Virus record (IMG/VR): IMGVR_UViG_3300023179_000459 | Coordinates: 1-25,786 of that record | Source: a virus | Length of the DNA: 25,786 nucleotides | Direction: 5' to 3' (one strand) | Part shown: positions 7,695 through 15,279 of the stretch, piece after piece | How positions within the stretch are numbered: position 1 is the stretch's first letter | Layout: each line of letters begins with the position of its first letter | Notes under the pieces: generated by a model | What the model was told of the DNA's origin: nothing | Databases searched by the model: none | Seen by the model: the letters and a program-made list of their open reading frames with translations, nothing else | Position numbers and translations under genes: made by a program

Positions 7695-8639
7695 ATGTGG
7701 GTCGTCAACGAGAAGGATTCGTTCCAATGCCCGGTGTCGTTCAAGGACGAGACCGGGGCGGCTGTGATTCCGACGTCGATCAGCTACCAGATCCTGGACG
7801 CTGAGACCGGGACCACAATTCGGGGGGCCACGTCGGTCACGGCCGCGTCCACGGTGACGATCACCCTGACGTACGACGACACAACGCTGGTCACGACCAC
7901 GCGGCGGCAGGAAGAGCGAATCCTGCAGGTCACGGCGATCTACGGGACGGACTCCGGCGGAGACCCGATCCAGAAGACCGACACGTACCAGTTTGTGGTG
8001 CGGCGGGCGGGGCTGACGACGATCGCCAAACTGAAGCTGTTTCTCGGCGTCGACACGACCGTGGAAACGAACGATCCGCTGTACCTGATGCTCATCGACG
8101 CCGCGGAAGAGGCGATCCGCGGCTACCTGAACAGGACGCTGTCTCAGGCCACGTACACCGAATACTTTGACGGGCCGGGACGCCCTGATTTGCTGCTGAC
8201 GCATCGGCCGGTCCAGTCCATCACGGGAGTGTGGGTGGACCCGGTCGGATACTACGGGCAGGCGAGTGGGTTCGGATCAGGGACGGCCCTTACGGCGGGA
8301 AGCGACTACGTCGTGATTCGGCCGGAGCAGTCGGAGCGGTCCCCCGGAATCCTGCGGATGCTGTCCAGCCTGTGGGACGGGTCGGGCAGTGCCAACTGGC
8401 CCCGCGGGCAAGGCAACATCAAGGTCACCTACGTCGCCGGCTACAACCCGGTCCCGCTCGACGTGCAGGTCGCGACGCACATGCTCTGCGCCCAGATGCT
8501 GGCACAGCGGGAGAAGGGCGTGGCCCTCAAGAGCGAGACCCTCGGCGAGTACCAGTACGAGGTGCTGGCCCACGCCGAAGACCCGAACATCGGCACGGCT
8601 CGGCGGATGCTGAATCGGTATCGCGAGGTCTGCGTATGA
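7695..8639 (+). CDS. Head-tail connector (gp6-like) fused to an N-terminal Ig-like domain
   Basis: Residues 1-110 form an all-beta domain (VNEKDSFQCPVSFKDETGAA and later strands) of a type often encoded as a separate small gene in related phages. Residues 112-314 match the gp6-like adaptor: TTIAKLKLFLGV, NDPLYLMLIDAAEEAIRGYL, YTEYFDGPG, IKVTYVAGY and a C-terminal helical pair. The adaptor forms a ring below the portal. The Ig-like domain may decorate the neck. The ATG at 7695 has only a weak RBS. The stop overlaps the next start (ATGA), as expected for head-completion genes translated together. Confidence 0.75.
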   Translation: MWVVNEKDSFQCPVSFKDETGAAVIPTSISYQILDAETGTTIRGATSVTAASTVTITLTYDDTTLVTTTRRQEERILQVTAIYGTDSGGDPIQKTDTYQFVVRRAGLTTIAKLKLFLGVDTTVETNDPLYLMLIDAAEEAIRGYLNRTLSQATYTEYFDGPGRPDLLLTHRPVQSITGVWVDPVGYYGQASGFGSGTALTAGSDYVVIRPEQSERSPGILRMLSSLWDGSGSANWPRGQGNIKVTYVAGYNPVPLDVQVATHMLCAQMLAQREKGVALKSETLGEYQYEVLAHAEDPNIGTARRMLNRYREVCV

Positions 8640-8995
8640 GCCTGCGCAGCCTGCTGAGCCAGACCTGCACGATCAAGAGAGCGGCGATCACGGTGGGAGC
8701 GACCGGGCTGCCGTCGGTCGCGTACAGCGACAGTTCGACCGGCGTGGCGTGCTTGCTGCAGGGCAAAAGCGGCCGCACCGTCAACACCGCGAACGGGCTG
8801 GATATCACATACGACGCGGTCCTGTTCGTGCTGCCGGAGACCGACGTGCGACCACAACAGGGGACCGGCGATCATCCCGACCAGGTCGTGATTTCCGGGG
8901 CGACGTACACCGTGCAGGCGGTGGTAGACAGGTCCGGAAAGTCGAACCACAAAACCTGCTACCTGAAGGGACTGCGGGCTCCCGCAGCGGCGTGA
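8636..8995 (+). CDS. Head closure / head-tail joining protein
   Basis: The ATG at 8636 overlaps the connector stop (ATGA). The 119-residue product starts SLRSLLSQTCTIKR and continues as a small beta barrel (ITYDAVLFVLPETDV, VVISGATYTVQAVVDR), the signature layout of gp16/FII-type stoppers that close the portal channel. Gene order connector, closure, gp10-like, tail terminator supports this. No catalytic residues are expected. An alternative is a generic head-tail adaptor of the same fold. Confidence 0.7.
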   Translation: MSLRSLLSQTCTIKRAAITVGATGLPSVAYSDSSTGVACLLQGKSGRTVNTANGLDITYDAVLFVLPETDVRPQQGTGDHPDQVVISGATYTVQAVVDRSGKSNHKTCYLKGLRAPAAA

Positions 8996-8999
8996 TGCA

Positions 9000-9554
9000 G
9001 TGCAGGTGACACTCGATGGGCTCGGGCCAGCGGTCGCGACGTTCACGCAGGCCCTGCATTTCTGGTCAGCGGACACGCAGCGGAAACTGCTCAAAGCCCA
9101 CAGGTGGGCCGGGCAATACTGGGTCGCGGAGGCGAAGAAACGCTGCCCGGTGGACGAGGGGCGGCTGCGGAATTCCATCCGCACCAACACCTACGCCGAC
9201 GGCGGCGGGATCCTGATCACGGAAGTCGGCTCGAACGTCCAGTACGCTCCACACATCGAGTTCGGGACGAAATACATCGCCGGCGGGCGGGTGAAGCTGA
9301 TCGGTCTGCGTCCCGACGTGACTGACGTGATGGCAATCCATGACTGGCCGGCCAAATCCGGGCAGGCGACTCCGGACACGTCTGCGTCAATCGTGACTCT
9401 CGGTGCGGACTACGGTCGTCGTCGCAACGCGGAAGGCCAGTTCGTGGCAGATGGGCAGGAGCAGATGCCGTTCCTGCGGCCCGCGTGGATGCACATCCGA
9501 CAGCGGGTGCTGGGCTGGTTTCAGGCAGCCCTTCAGCCCCCCGCCCAAAACTAA
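9000..9554 (+). CDS. HK97 gp10-like tail/neck protein
   Basis: GTG start at 9000, 4 bases after the previous stop, with a weak RBS, which fits coupling. The 184-residue product carries the gp10 pattern: a helix with AKKRCPVDEGRLRNSI, then VQYAPHIEFGT and the C-terminal MPFLRPAW followed by a helix. Members act in neck assembly, linking tail and head. About 50 extra residues (GLRPDVTDVMAIHDWPAKSG region) are inserted between the FGT and FLRPA motifs, as often happens in this family. Confidence 0.75.
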   Translation: MQVTLDGLGPAVATFTQALHFWSADTQRKLLKAHRWAGQYWVAEAKKRCPVDEGRLRNSIRTNTYADGGGILITEVGSNVQYAPHIEFGTKYIAGGRVKLIGLRPDVTDVMAIHDWPAKSGQATPDTSASIVTLGADYGRRRNAEGQFVADGQEQMPFLRPAWMHIRQRVLGWFQAALQPPAQN

Positions 9555-9569
9555 CCAAGCGGTGCACAA

Positions 9570-10010
9570 GTGGCAGACTTGAGTGAGCTGTACGGGATGG
9601 TGCGGTCCAAACTGGTGGGTGACGCTACACTGGTCGCCCTGCTGAGCAGTGCGGACGCGGTCTACCAGGAGACCAGCGCCGACATCCGACTGACTGCCCC
9701 CTGCATCCTGATGCGGCTGGTGAGCTCGCGGCCGCAGTACGAGATCGACGGGACGGGCCAATTCCGGCCTGCCTGGCGACTGCGGATCCTGGCCCAGTCA
9801 GCAGACCGCTGCCGGGCAATCGAGGCTCGGCTCGGGGCACTGCTGGAGGTCCCGCTCAACGTCCCAGCGGGACTTGTGGGGGCCACGCTGCGGATTGTCG
9901 AGATGCGGCAGGTCGACTCGCAGGAGGGGGCCGGGTGGATCACCAGTGACCAGGGGACCGTGGCGACGCTCGAAACGATCTGGAATTGCTGCGTGCGGCC
10001 GGTATCATAG
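9570..10010 (+). CDS. Tail terminator/completion protein (DUF3168-like)
   Basis: GTG start at 9570. The 146-residue product begins with a helix (LYGMVRSKLVGDATLVALL), then AVYQETSADIRLTAPCILMRLV and strand-helix-strand elements, which is the layout of small tail-terminator proteins that cap the tail tube before head joining. It is placed exactly between the gp10-like and tail tube genes. The match is to fold pattern and order, not to a catalytic motif. Confidence 0.6.
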   Translation: MADLSELYGMVRSKLVGDATLVALLSSADAVYQETSADIRLTAPCILMRLVSSRPQYEIDGTGQFRPAWRLRILAQSADRCRAIEARLGALLEVPLNVPAGLVGATLRIVEMRQVDSQEGAGWITSDQGTVATLETIWNCCVRPVS

Positions 10011-10044
10011 GTCGCGACAGAGTCGAATCACCTGCCTCTCAACT

Positions 10045-10066
10045 GCCCGATAACTCCGGGCCGGAG
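10045..10066 (+). promoter_or_regulatory. Leader hairpin plus Shine-Dalgarno of the tail tube gene
   Basis: GCCCG (10045-10049) pairs with CGGGC (10057-10061) around a 7-nt ATAACTC loop. CGGAG (10062-10066) follows at once, 8 nt before the ATG at 10075. Relative to the capsid leader at 2829-2850, the innermost C-G pair is G-C reversed while the loop start ATAACT and the CGGAGAA segment are kept. This compensatory change argues for selection on the RNA fold. Confidence 0.6.
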
Positions 10067-10074
10067 AAATCGAA

Positions 10075-10593
10075 ATGGCCAAGACCGTCGCGAACATCAC
10101 TGCCGGCCCGGCAAAAATTCTGTTGGGTGGCACGGAGATCCCGCATACCGAGAACGGGGTCATGTTCAAAATCAGCCCCAAAAACCGGATGCGGAACGTC
10201 GACAAGTACGGGGTGGGGAACATCGCCGTCATCCACACGGGCGACGACGTGCGGGTGAACACCACGCTGGCGGAGTGGTCGGCGGAGACGCTGTCGATCA
10301 TCTACAACCCGGGCAACAACACGTCGTCCGGTACCGGGTCGGGCTCGGGGGTGCGATACATCGGCGTCGGGCGGTCGGCAGGCTTCATCTACACGACCAC
10401 CACGATGGACGTTGTCCCGTTTCTTGCGGCCGACTCGGGCAAGGGGGCCTACTTTGGCAAGGTGACTCCGGTCGGGGAATTCACGGTCGACCACAAGCCT
10501 GATTCGGACCGGCTGTTCGCCTGCGAGTGGGTGGCACTTGTGGACGAGACAGCCACTGACGGCGAGTTGATCGGCAAGATCCGCCTGCCGTAA
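10075..10593 (+). CDS. Major tail (tube) protein
   Basis: The 172-residue product starts MAKTVANITAGPAKILLGG and has the strand-rich pattern of tail tube proteins, with IPHTENGVMFKI, GDDVRVNTTLAEWSAETL and a C-terminal strand pair (FACEWVALVD). A short SSGTGSGSG loop sits at about residues 84-92. It follows the tail terminator and precedes the chaperone genes, the canonical place. It shares its leader hairpin with the major capsid gene, consistent with high expression. The start is set by CGGAG 8 nt upstream. Confidence 0.72.
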   Translation: MAKTVANITAGPAKILLGGTEIPHTENGVMFKISPKNRMRNVDKYGVGNIAVIHTGDDVRVNTTLAEWSAETLSIIYNPGNNTSSGTGSGSGVRYIGVGRSAGFIYTTTTMDVVPFLAADSGKGAYFGKVTPVGEFTVDHKPDSDRLFACEWVALVDETATDGELIGKIRLP

Positions 10594-10649
10594 TCGTCCG
10601 GTCGCCGGCAGCCGCACCTGCGCTTCAACCCCCCCCTCAGGAACCACAC

Positions 10650-11003
10650 ATGGCAGCGAAACCATCCCGATACGCGGCGGCCCTGGATGCCGCTCTTGGC
10701 TCAGCCGACCAGATCGCCGACAGGGGCATCAGCGGCGAGGCCCAGAACTTGTACAACGCCCTGTGGACAGAGCAGGGGGGGAAGCTGGAGGACCAATACA
10801 GCCAGCCGTGGGAAGAGATGCGGGTGGCGGTTCGGGACGGCGATCGCGGCACAGCGATTCGTGCCGCAACCGAGTTTTTGCTGGCGATTGAGTTCGGGTT
10901 TTTCGACCCGAATGGGCCCCCTCCGGGACAGCCCGGTGCGCAGCCGTCCGCGACGAACGATTCGTCGGTCGCCGTGGACTCAGTCCGAATCCTGCGGGAC
11001 TAA
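10650..11003 (+). CDS. Hypothetical tail-region protein (117 aa)
   Basis: ATG at 10650 with AGGA 8-10 nt upstream. The first 85 residues are helical and charged. The tail is Pro/Gly/Ser-rich (PNGPPPGQPGAQ). It sits between the tail tube and the frameshifting chaperone gene, where a tail assembly cofactor is often found, but I see no motif that would prove this. No signal or membrane segment is visible. Confidence 0.55.
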   Translation: MAAKPSRYAAALDAALGSADQIADRGISGEAQNLYNALWTEQGGKLEDQYSQPWEEMRVAVRDGDRGTAIRAATEFLLAIEFGFFDPNGPPPGQPGAQPSATNDSSVAVDSVRILRD

Positions 11004-11050
11004 CTGCTGCGCGTGTGCGTGGCTCACGTGCCTCACTTGGAGAGTGATCA

Positions 11051-11566
11051 GTGGAGCGAGAGCGAACCATCGAGACCAGCGTCGGCGACATCACCGTCGG
11101 AATGCTGCAGTGGGGAGGCTACCGCAGGATCAAGGCCGGGATCCTGCAGTTTGTCGGCGAGAAGCTGGGCGAGACGATCAAGAACTCGTTCAGTGGGTTG
11201 CCGGGCGGCGTGCAGATCGACGCGGCTGTGATCGCAGCTCGGGTCGTCCCGGCCCTCGCGGTCGAGATCGGCGAGAAGATCGACGATGCAAGCGTCGACA
11301 TTCTGGAGGCGTGCGGGGTGCCCCGGGCGAAGCTGGAGCAGTGCGCGGCGATCGATGTGGTCCAATTGCGGGAAGCCGCCTACGAATTGAACTCGATTGA
11401 GCGGCTGATCGAAGCCGAAAAAAACTTGCTGGGGGGCCTCGTAGCGAAGGCCCTGAAGACCGTTGGATTCAGCCCACCGTCGCTGAGCAGCTTTGGTGGA
11501 CGGGGTGGGAATCAATCCTCACCCGCGCAGGATGGCCCCGAAGCGAGATCCTTCGAACCCCAGTAG
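11051..11566 (+). CDS. Tail assembly chaperone, zero-frame product (gpG-like)
   Basis: GTG start at 11051 behind GGAGAG (about 11038). The 171-residue product is helical with a conserved-looking core: TSVGDITVGMLQWGGYRRIK and IDAAVIAARVVPALAVEIGEKI. In tailed phages the gene between tail tube and tape measure makes two chaperones that hold the tape measure protein, a short one and a longer one from a -1 ribosomal frameshift. Residues after 125 (AKALKTVGFSPPSL onward) are low-complexity and lie in the region where a second frame is also open, as expected for the non-shifted ending. Confidence 0.75.
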   Translation: MERERTIETSVGDITVGMLQWGGYRRIKAGILQFVGEKLGETIKNSFSGLPGGVQIDAAVIAARVVPALAVEIGEKIDDASVDILEACGVPRAKLEQCAAIDVVQLREAAYELNSIERLIEAEKNLLGGLVAKALKTVGFSPPSLSSFGGRGGNQSSPAQDGPEARSFEPQ

Positions 11567-11934
11567 ACGAGGTCTTCGCGCATATCATCCACGCCCGGAG
11601 GGCTGAGAGTGATGACCGTCTCTGGCAGATCCGCGCGGCGACCGCGCCGCACATGGAAGTGGAGGGCCAGAGACGAATTCAGGCCTCCGCGGCGGCGCTT
11701 GCCGACATCGGCCGGCCCCGAAAAAAAGCCTTCGAACTCGCATCCCGGGAAGAGCGAATCATCATGATCGGCGGGGACTACAACAGCGCCGGTCAATCGT
11801 TCGTCGATGCGAACCGCGACCAGATCAACTGGCTCGAATCGCAGGGTGTGATGCTCGAAGAAGCGGCCGCTCGGGCCAATGCCTGGCTCGAAGGCCGCAT
11901 GGCTGATCACGCACGCTGGAAGGGAGGCGAGTAG
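11051..11934 (+). CDS. Tail assembly chaperone, -1 frameshift fusion (gpGT-like)
   Basis: Translation is predicted to follow the gene at 11051 to Asn125 (AAC at 11423-11425), slip back one base, and read CTT GCT from 11425 to the TAG at 11932-11934, giving 294 residues. The -1 frame is open from 11401 and looks strongly coding (TVAEQLWWTGWESILTRAGW, then VDEVFAHIIHARRAESDD). It has no ATG, GTG or TTG start before 11653, so a separate start would lose this conserved-looking part. This is the gpG/gpGT arrangement seen in phage lambda and many siphoviruses. Its C-terminus would contact the tape measure protein encoded downstream. Confidence 0.8.
11419..11454 (+). promoter_or_regulatory. Programmed -1 ribosomal frameshift site
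   Basis: A AAA AAC lies at 11419-11425 in the correct phase (GAA AAA AAC in the zero frame). A stem follows after a 7-8-nt spacer: GGGCC (11434-11438) pairs with GGCCC (11449-11453), extended by flanking G-T and T-A pairs, with an 8-nt loop. Heptamer, phase, spacing and stem all match known -1 frameshift signals. Confidence 0.8.
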
Positions 11935-11936
11935 CA

Positions 11937-12326
11937 ATGCCGGCGGCGAGCACAGTGTCATTCACCATCGGCGGGACGACCGTCACTGTGAACGGCCCGG
12001 CCGGTGCGACCGATGTGTCGGCACTGCCCATGACGGCGGTTGATCGGGCCGCCGATCACACACTCTGGAGCTACAAGTACACCAGCACCAAGAAGTGGGT
12101 CTGGTCGATGACACTGACGGACCTGACGGCGGCCCAGAAGGATGCGCTGGAGGACTTTTTCACGGACACAGCGATCGGCCCCAGCAACGCTTTTACGTAC
12201 GTTCACACCGACGGCGCGAGCTATTCGAGCTGCCGGTTTGTGATCACTGAGCTGAAGTGGCAGCGAGTGAACGAACGCATCTGGAGCGTGCCGGTTCAGT
12301 TCGAAGTCCCTTCACAGGTGGCGTGA
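11937..12326 (+). CDS. Minor tail protein (129 aa)
   Basis: ATG at 11937, two bases after the fused chaperone stop, with GGGAGG at 11922-11927. The product is strand-rich: STVSFTIGGTTVTVNGP, WVWSMTLTDLTAAQKDALEDFF, NAFTYVHTDGASYSSCRF, then WSVPVQFEV. This resembles small tail-tip or distal-tail proteins in which a strand, an AxxxALxxFF helix and a final strand pair are conserved. The exact role is unassigned. Its place just before the tape measure gene is slightly unusual for a tip protein. Confidence 0.55.
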   Translation: MPAASTVSFTIGGTTVTVNGPAGATDVSALPMTAVDRAADHTLWSYKYTSTKKWVWSMTLTDLTAAQKDALEDFFTDTAIGPSNAFTYVHTDGASYSSCRFVITELKWQRVNERIWSVPVQFEVPSQVA

Positions 12327-12330
12327 TTCG

Positions 12331-15264
12331 ATGGGACAAGAAATCCATGAGCTGCGTGGGGTAATCGGGGGGGACGCCTCGGGGTGGCTGCGCGCGATCG
12401 GGCAGGCGATTCGCGGGGCGGACGATTTTGGTCGGCGGTGGGCCCAGGTCGCCAACGATGTGGCGGAGGTCGGGGGGCGACTTGCAGCCGGGATTGCTGG
12501 TGCCGCGACGGCAATGGCGTCGGCTGTGGCGGTGACGGGCGGGAAGTTCAATTCGCTCAAGGAGAACGCCAACATTGCGTTCTCGACGATCCTGCGCGAC
12601 GGGGCGAAAGCACGGCAATTCCTGGGCGAATTGCAGAAGTTCTCGCAGGAGACGCCGTTTACGTTCGGGGGGCTGATCAAGAACTCCCAGTACCTGCTGG
12701 CGACTGGGTTCGCGCTGCAGGAGATCATCCCGACGCTGCGGATCCTCGGCGACACGATGTCGGGGCTAGGCAACGGGGAGGAAGAACTGAAGTTGGTGGC
12801 GGCTGCACTGGGGCAGATCCGAAACAGCGCAAAGCTCTCTGCAGCCGACATGGCGCAGCTCACGAATCAGGGCATCCCAGCCTGGCAGATGCTGGCAGAG
12901 GCGATCGGGACGACAGTCGGCGAAGCTCGCAAAATGAGCGAGTCGGGGGCGTTCAGCGGCCAGCAGGCGTACGAGATCCTGTTGGGCGGGCTGCAGAACA
13001 AGTTCGGCGGTGGCATGGCGGCTGCCGCGGGGTCATTCGACCAGCTCGTCAGCAATCTGAAGGACACGTTCGACATTCGCGCCGGGGAGATCACAGCGCC
13101 CCTGTTTGCGAGCCTCAAGAACGTGTTCAAGATGTTGCTGGACTACTTCGGGTCCGGAGAATTCAATCAAGCGGTGGCGGTTCTGGCCGACAAGTTCGGG
13201 CAGGCCGGAGCGGCGATTGAGCAGTTTGTCGGGGGCAACAAGGAGGCCCTGATCGGGACTGTCACGCAGGCGATTGGAGGCCTGGCCGACGGGGTGCAGA
13301 ACCTCCTGCAGTGGTCGCGTGAGGCCGGCCCGGCAATCACGGACATGGCCCAGGTGATCTGGTCTGTCGTGACCGCAGTCGGCGGGTTCGTCGCCCAGTA
13401 CCCTCAGGTTCTGGTGGCCCTGGCCCTGTGGCAGGGGGCCCAGATGATCGGGGCTGTAACCGCGGCCAGATCGCTGATTTCAGCAATCACTGGGACAATC
13501 TCGGTGGTCTGGGACATGATCAGCGCCTTCCGCTCGGCGATGGCCCCGGCTCAGGCTCTGGCAGGCCAGATGAGTCAGACCACCTCGGCGGCCGGAGGGC
13601 TGAAATCGGCATTTTCCGCCGGGGCTGCCTCTTTGATCGTCGCCGGGTTCTTCGCGGTGCTGATGATTGCCGCGCAGCAACTGCAGGCCGAGCTGGCCGA
13701 GACGCAGAAGTCGATGGACAAGATCTCCAACTGGCAGGCGGAGCAGGTCCGCAAGAAGATGCAGGCTGCCGGCCGGGAGGACAACCCGAATGCCCGGTTG
13801 GCGGGCTCCCGCGAGGCGGAGGAGGCGGCGAAGGAAGAGGTGCGAGACGCAGAGAGGGCGTTGCGGGCGAGGGAGTCCGAGACGTCCCGCATCAGGAAAG
13901 AACTGAATTGGACGAACGGCGGCATCGGGGCGATGCTCCCGGAGGCGCTCGGCGGGTTCGACCCTGTCAAACAGGCGGAAAAACAAGAGCAGGATGCACG
14001 GGACCGCCTTGAGCGGGCCAAGCAAGCGGCGGAGGAAACGGCGATTCAGCGGGAGACCGCGGAGCGTCAAGCACGTGACGCGGCGCACGGGCCGTTTCAG
14101 CCGGGAGGTGGCCTGGGGGCTGGAGCCGGGGGGCCCATGCTGGGGCAGCCGGCCAGCCCGGAAGCCGAAGCGGCTGACGCTCTGGACAAAGCAACCAAAG
14201 ATGCCGAAGACAAAATCCGCGCGGCATGGGAGCGTATCACCGACGACGTCGCCAAGCGCACGGAGGACATGGCCCTGAAATTCAGGGACCTGGCCACCTA
14301 CATGGATCCAGCACAAGTGCAGATCTTGGCGGACTCGATGACGCGGCTTAACCAAGCCGTGATGGGCGGCGAGATATCGCAGGACCAGTACGATCGTCTG
14401 GTGCAGGGACTCAACCAGGTCGGCAACAGCTCGGGCGATTTGACCGAAAAAATGCAGAAGCTGGCGGCGGAGGGCAAGATCAGCGCCGAAGACGTGGGTG
14501 CTCTGCAGGCCGGCCTGTCCAACTTGATGCAGCAATACCAGCAGGGCAACATCACGGCCGACGGGTTCGCCCGCGGCATCAACGGGCTGAACGACGCAAT
14601 GGCGGCCGCGACCTCGCAGGCCGAGGCTCAGGCCCGGGCCGAAGAGCGCAAGCGTCTGATGTCCGGGCAGTTCACCGGCGACGAAATGCGAACGGCATAC
14701 GAGGACCGGATCATCGCGTTCCAGCGGCAGCGGATGCAGGCGCTGGTGGAGCAGCAGTTCCGGCAGTGGCAGTACGCGAACGGGTTCGTGGACCAAACTG
14801 CACGCAACTTTTCGTCGCTCGGGCAGACGATGGGCAGGTTCAGCGTGGGCGTGCAACAGGCGACCGGCTACCTGAACGGCATGAGTGGCGGAGGGGGTGC
14901 ATTCGCCGCCTTGAACGGCCTGTTCTCGGGCCAATACGACTTCGCGCTGCTGTACAACGAGCTCAGCCAGCTCAAGCAGATCCTCAGCCTGCCCAACATC
15001 TCCAGCGAACGGCGAATGCAGGTCGAAGGCCGAATTGGCGAGATCCAGAGCCAGCTCAACGCCCCGCCTCCCCCGCCGATGTTCGTGGGCATGACGGGCA
15101 ACGGGCAGATCGTCGACCCGGGGATTCAGACGCAGTCGGCTCGGGCTCAGGCGATGTCGATCACGGTCTCGCTCCCGAACCTGACGCGAGTCTCGCAGAG
15201 CGAGGCACAGATGCTGGTGCAGGCCCTGCAGTCCGAGATGCAGCGACAGGGGAGGCGGCTGTAA
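12331..15264 (+). CDS. Tape measure protein
   Basis: The 977-residue product follows the chaperones and sets tail length. Residues 70-270 match the phage tape measure domain: FNSLKENANIAFSTILRDG, FSQETPFTFGGLIKNSQYLL, then ADMAQLTNQGIPAWQML. Hydrophobic stretches at about 50-72, 339-405 and 431-455 may insert in the host membrane during DNA entry. Residues 455-620 are highly charged coiled coil. The C-terminal third is helical with Gln/Gly-rich linkers and ends in SITVSLPNLTRVS. By the usual rule of about 0.15 nm per residue, the tail would be near 150 nm, an inference. ATG at 12331 has AGGTGG about 9 nt upstream. Confidence 0.85.
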   Translation: MGQEIHELRGVIGGDASGWLRAIGQAIRGADDFGRRWAQVANDVAEVGGRLAAGIAGAATAMASAVAVTGGKFNSLKENANIAFSTILRDGAKARQFLGELQKFSQETPFTFGGLIKNSQYLLATGFALQEIIPTLRILGDTMSGLGNGEEELKLVAAALGQIRNSAKLSAADMAQLTNQGIPAWQMLAEAIGTTVGEARKMSESGAFSGQQAYEILLGGLQNKFGGGMAAAAGSFDQLVSNLKDTFDIRAGEITAPLFASLKNVFKMLLDYFGSGEFNQAVAVLADKFGQAGAAIEQFVGGNKEALIGTVTQAIGGLADGVQNLLQWSREAGPAITDMAQVIWSVVTAVGGFVAQYPQVLVALALWQGAQMIGAVTAARSLISAITGTISVVWDMISAFRSAMAPAQALAGQMSQTTSAAGGLKSAFSAGAASLIVAGFFAVLMIAAQQLQAELAETQKSMDKISNWQAEQVRKKMQAAGREDNPNARLAGSREAEEAAKEEVRDAERALRARESETSRIRKELNWTNGGIGAMLPEALGGFDPVKQAEKQEQDARDRLERAKQAAEETAIQRETAERQARDAAHGPFQPGGGLGAGAGGPMLGQPASPEAEAADALDKATKDAEDKIRAAWERITDDVAKRTEDMALKFRDLATYMDPAQVQILADSMTRLNQAVMGGEISQDQYDRLVQGLNQVGNSSGDLTEKMQKLAAEGKISAEDVGALQAGLSNLMQQYQQGNITADGFARGINGLNDAMAAATSQAEAQARAEERKRLMSGQFTGDEMRTAYEDRIIAFQRQRMQALVEQQFRQWQYANGFVDQTARNFSSLGQTMGRFSVGVQQATGYLNGMSGGGGAFAALNGLFSGQYDFALLYNELSQLKQILSLPNISSERRMQVEGRIGEIQSQLNAPPPPPMFVGMTGNGQIVDPGIQTQSARAQAMSITVSLPNLTRVSQSEAQMLVQALQSEMQRQGRRL

Positions 15265-15279
15265 GCCGGCAAAACAGCG

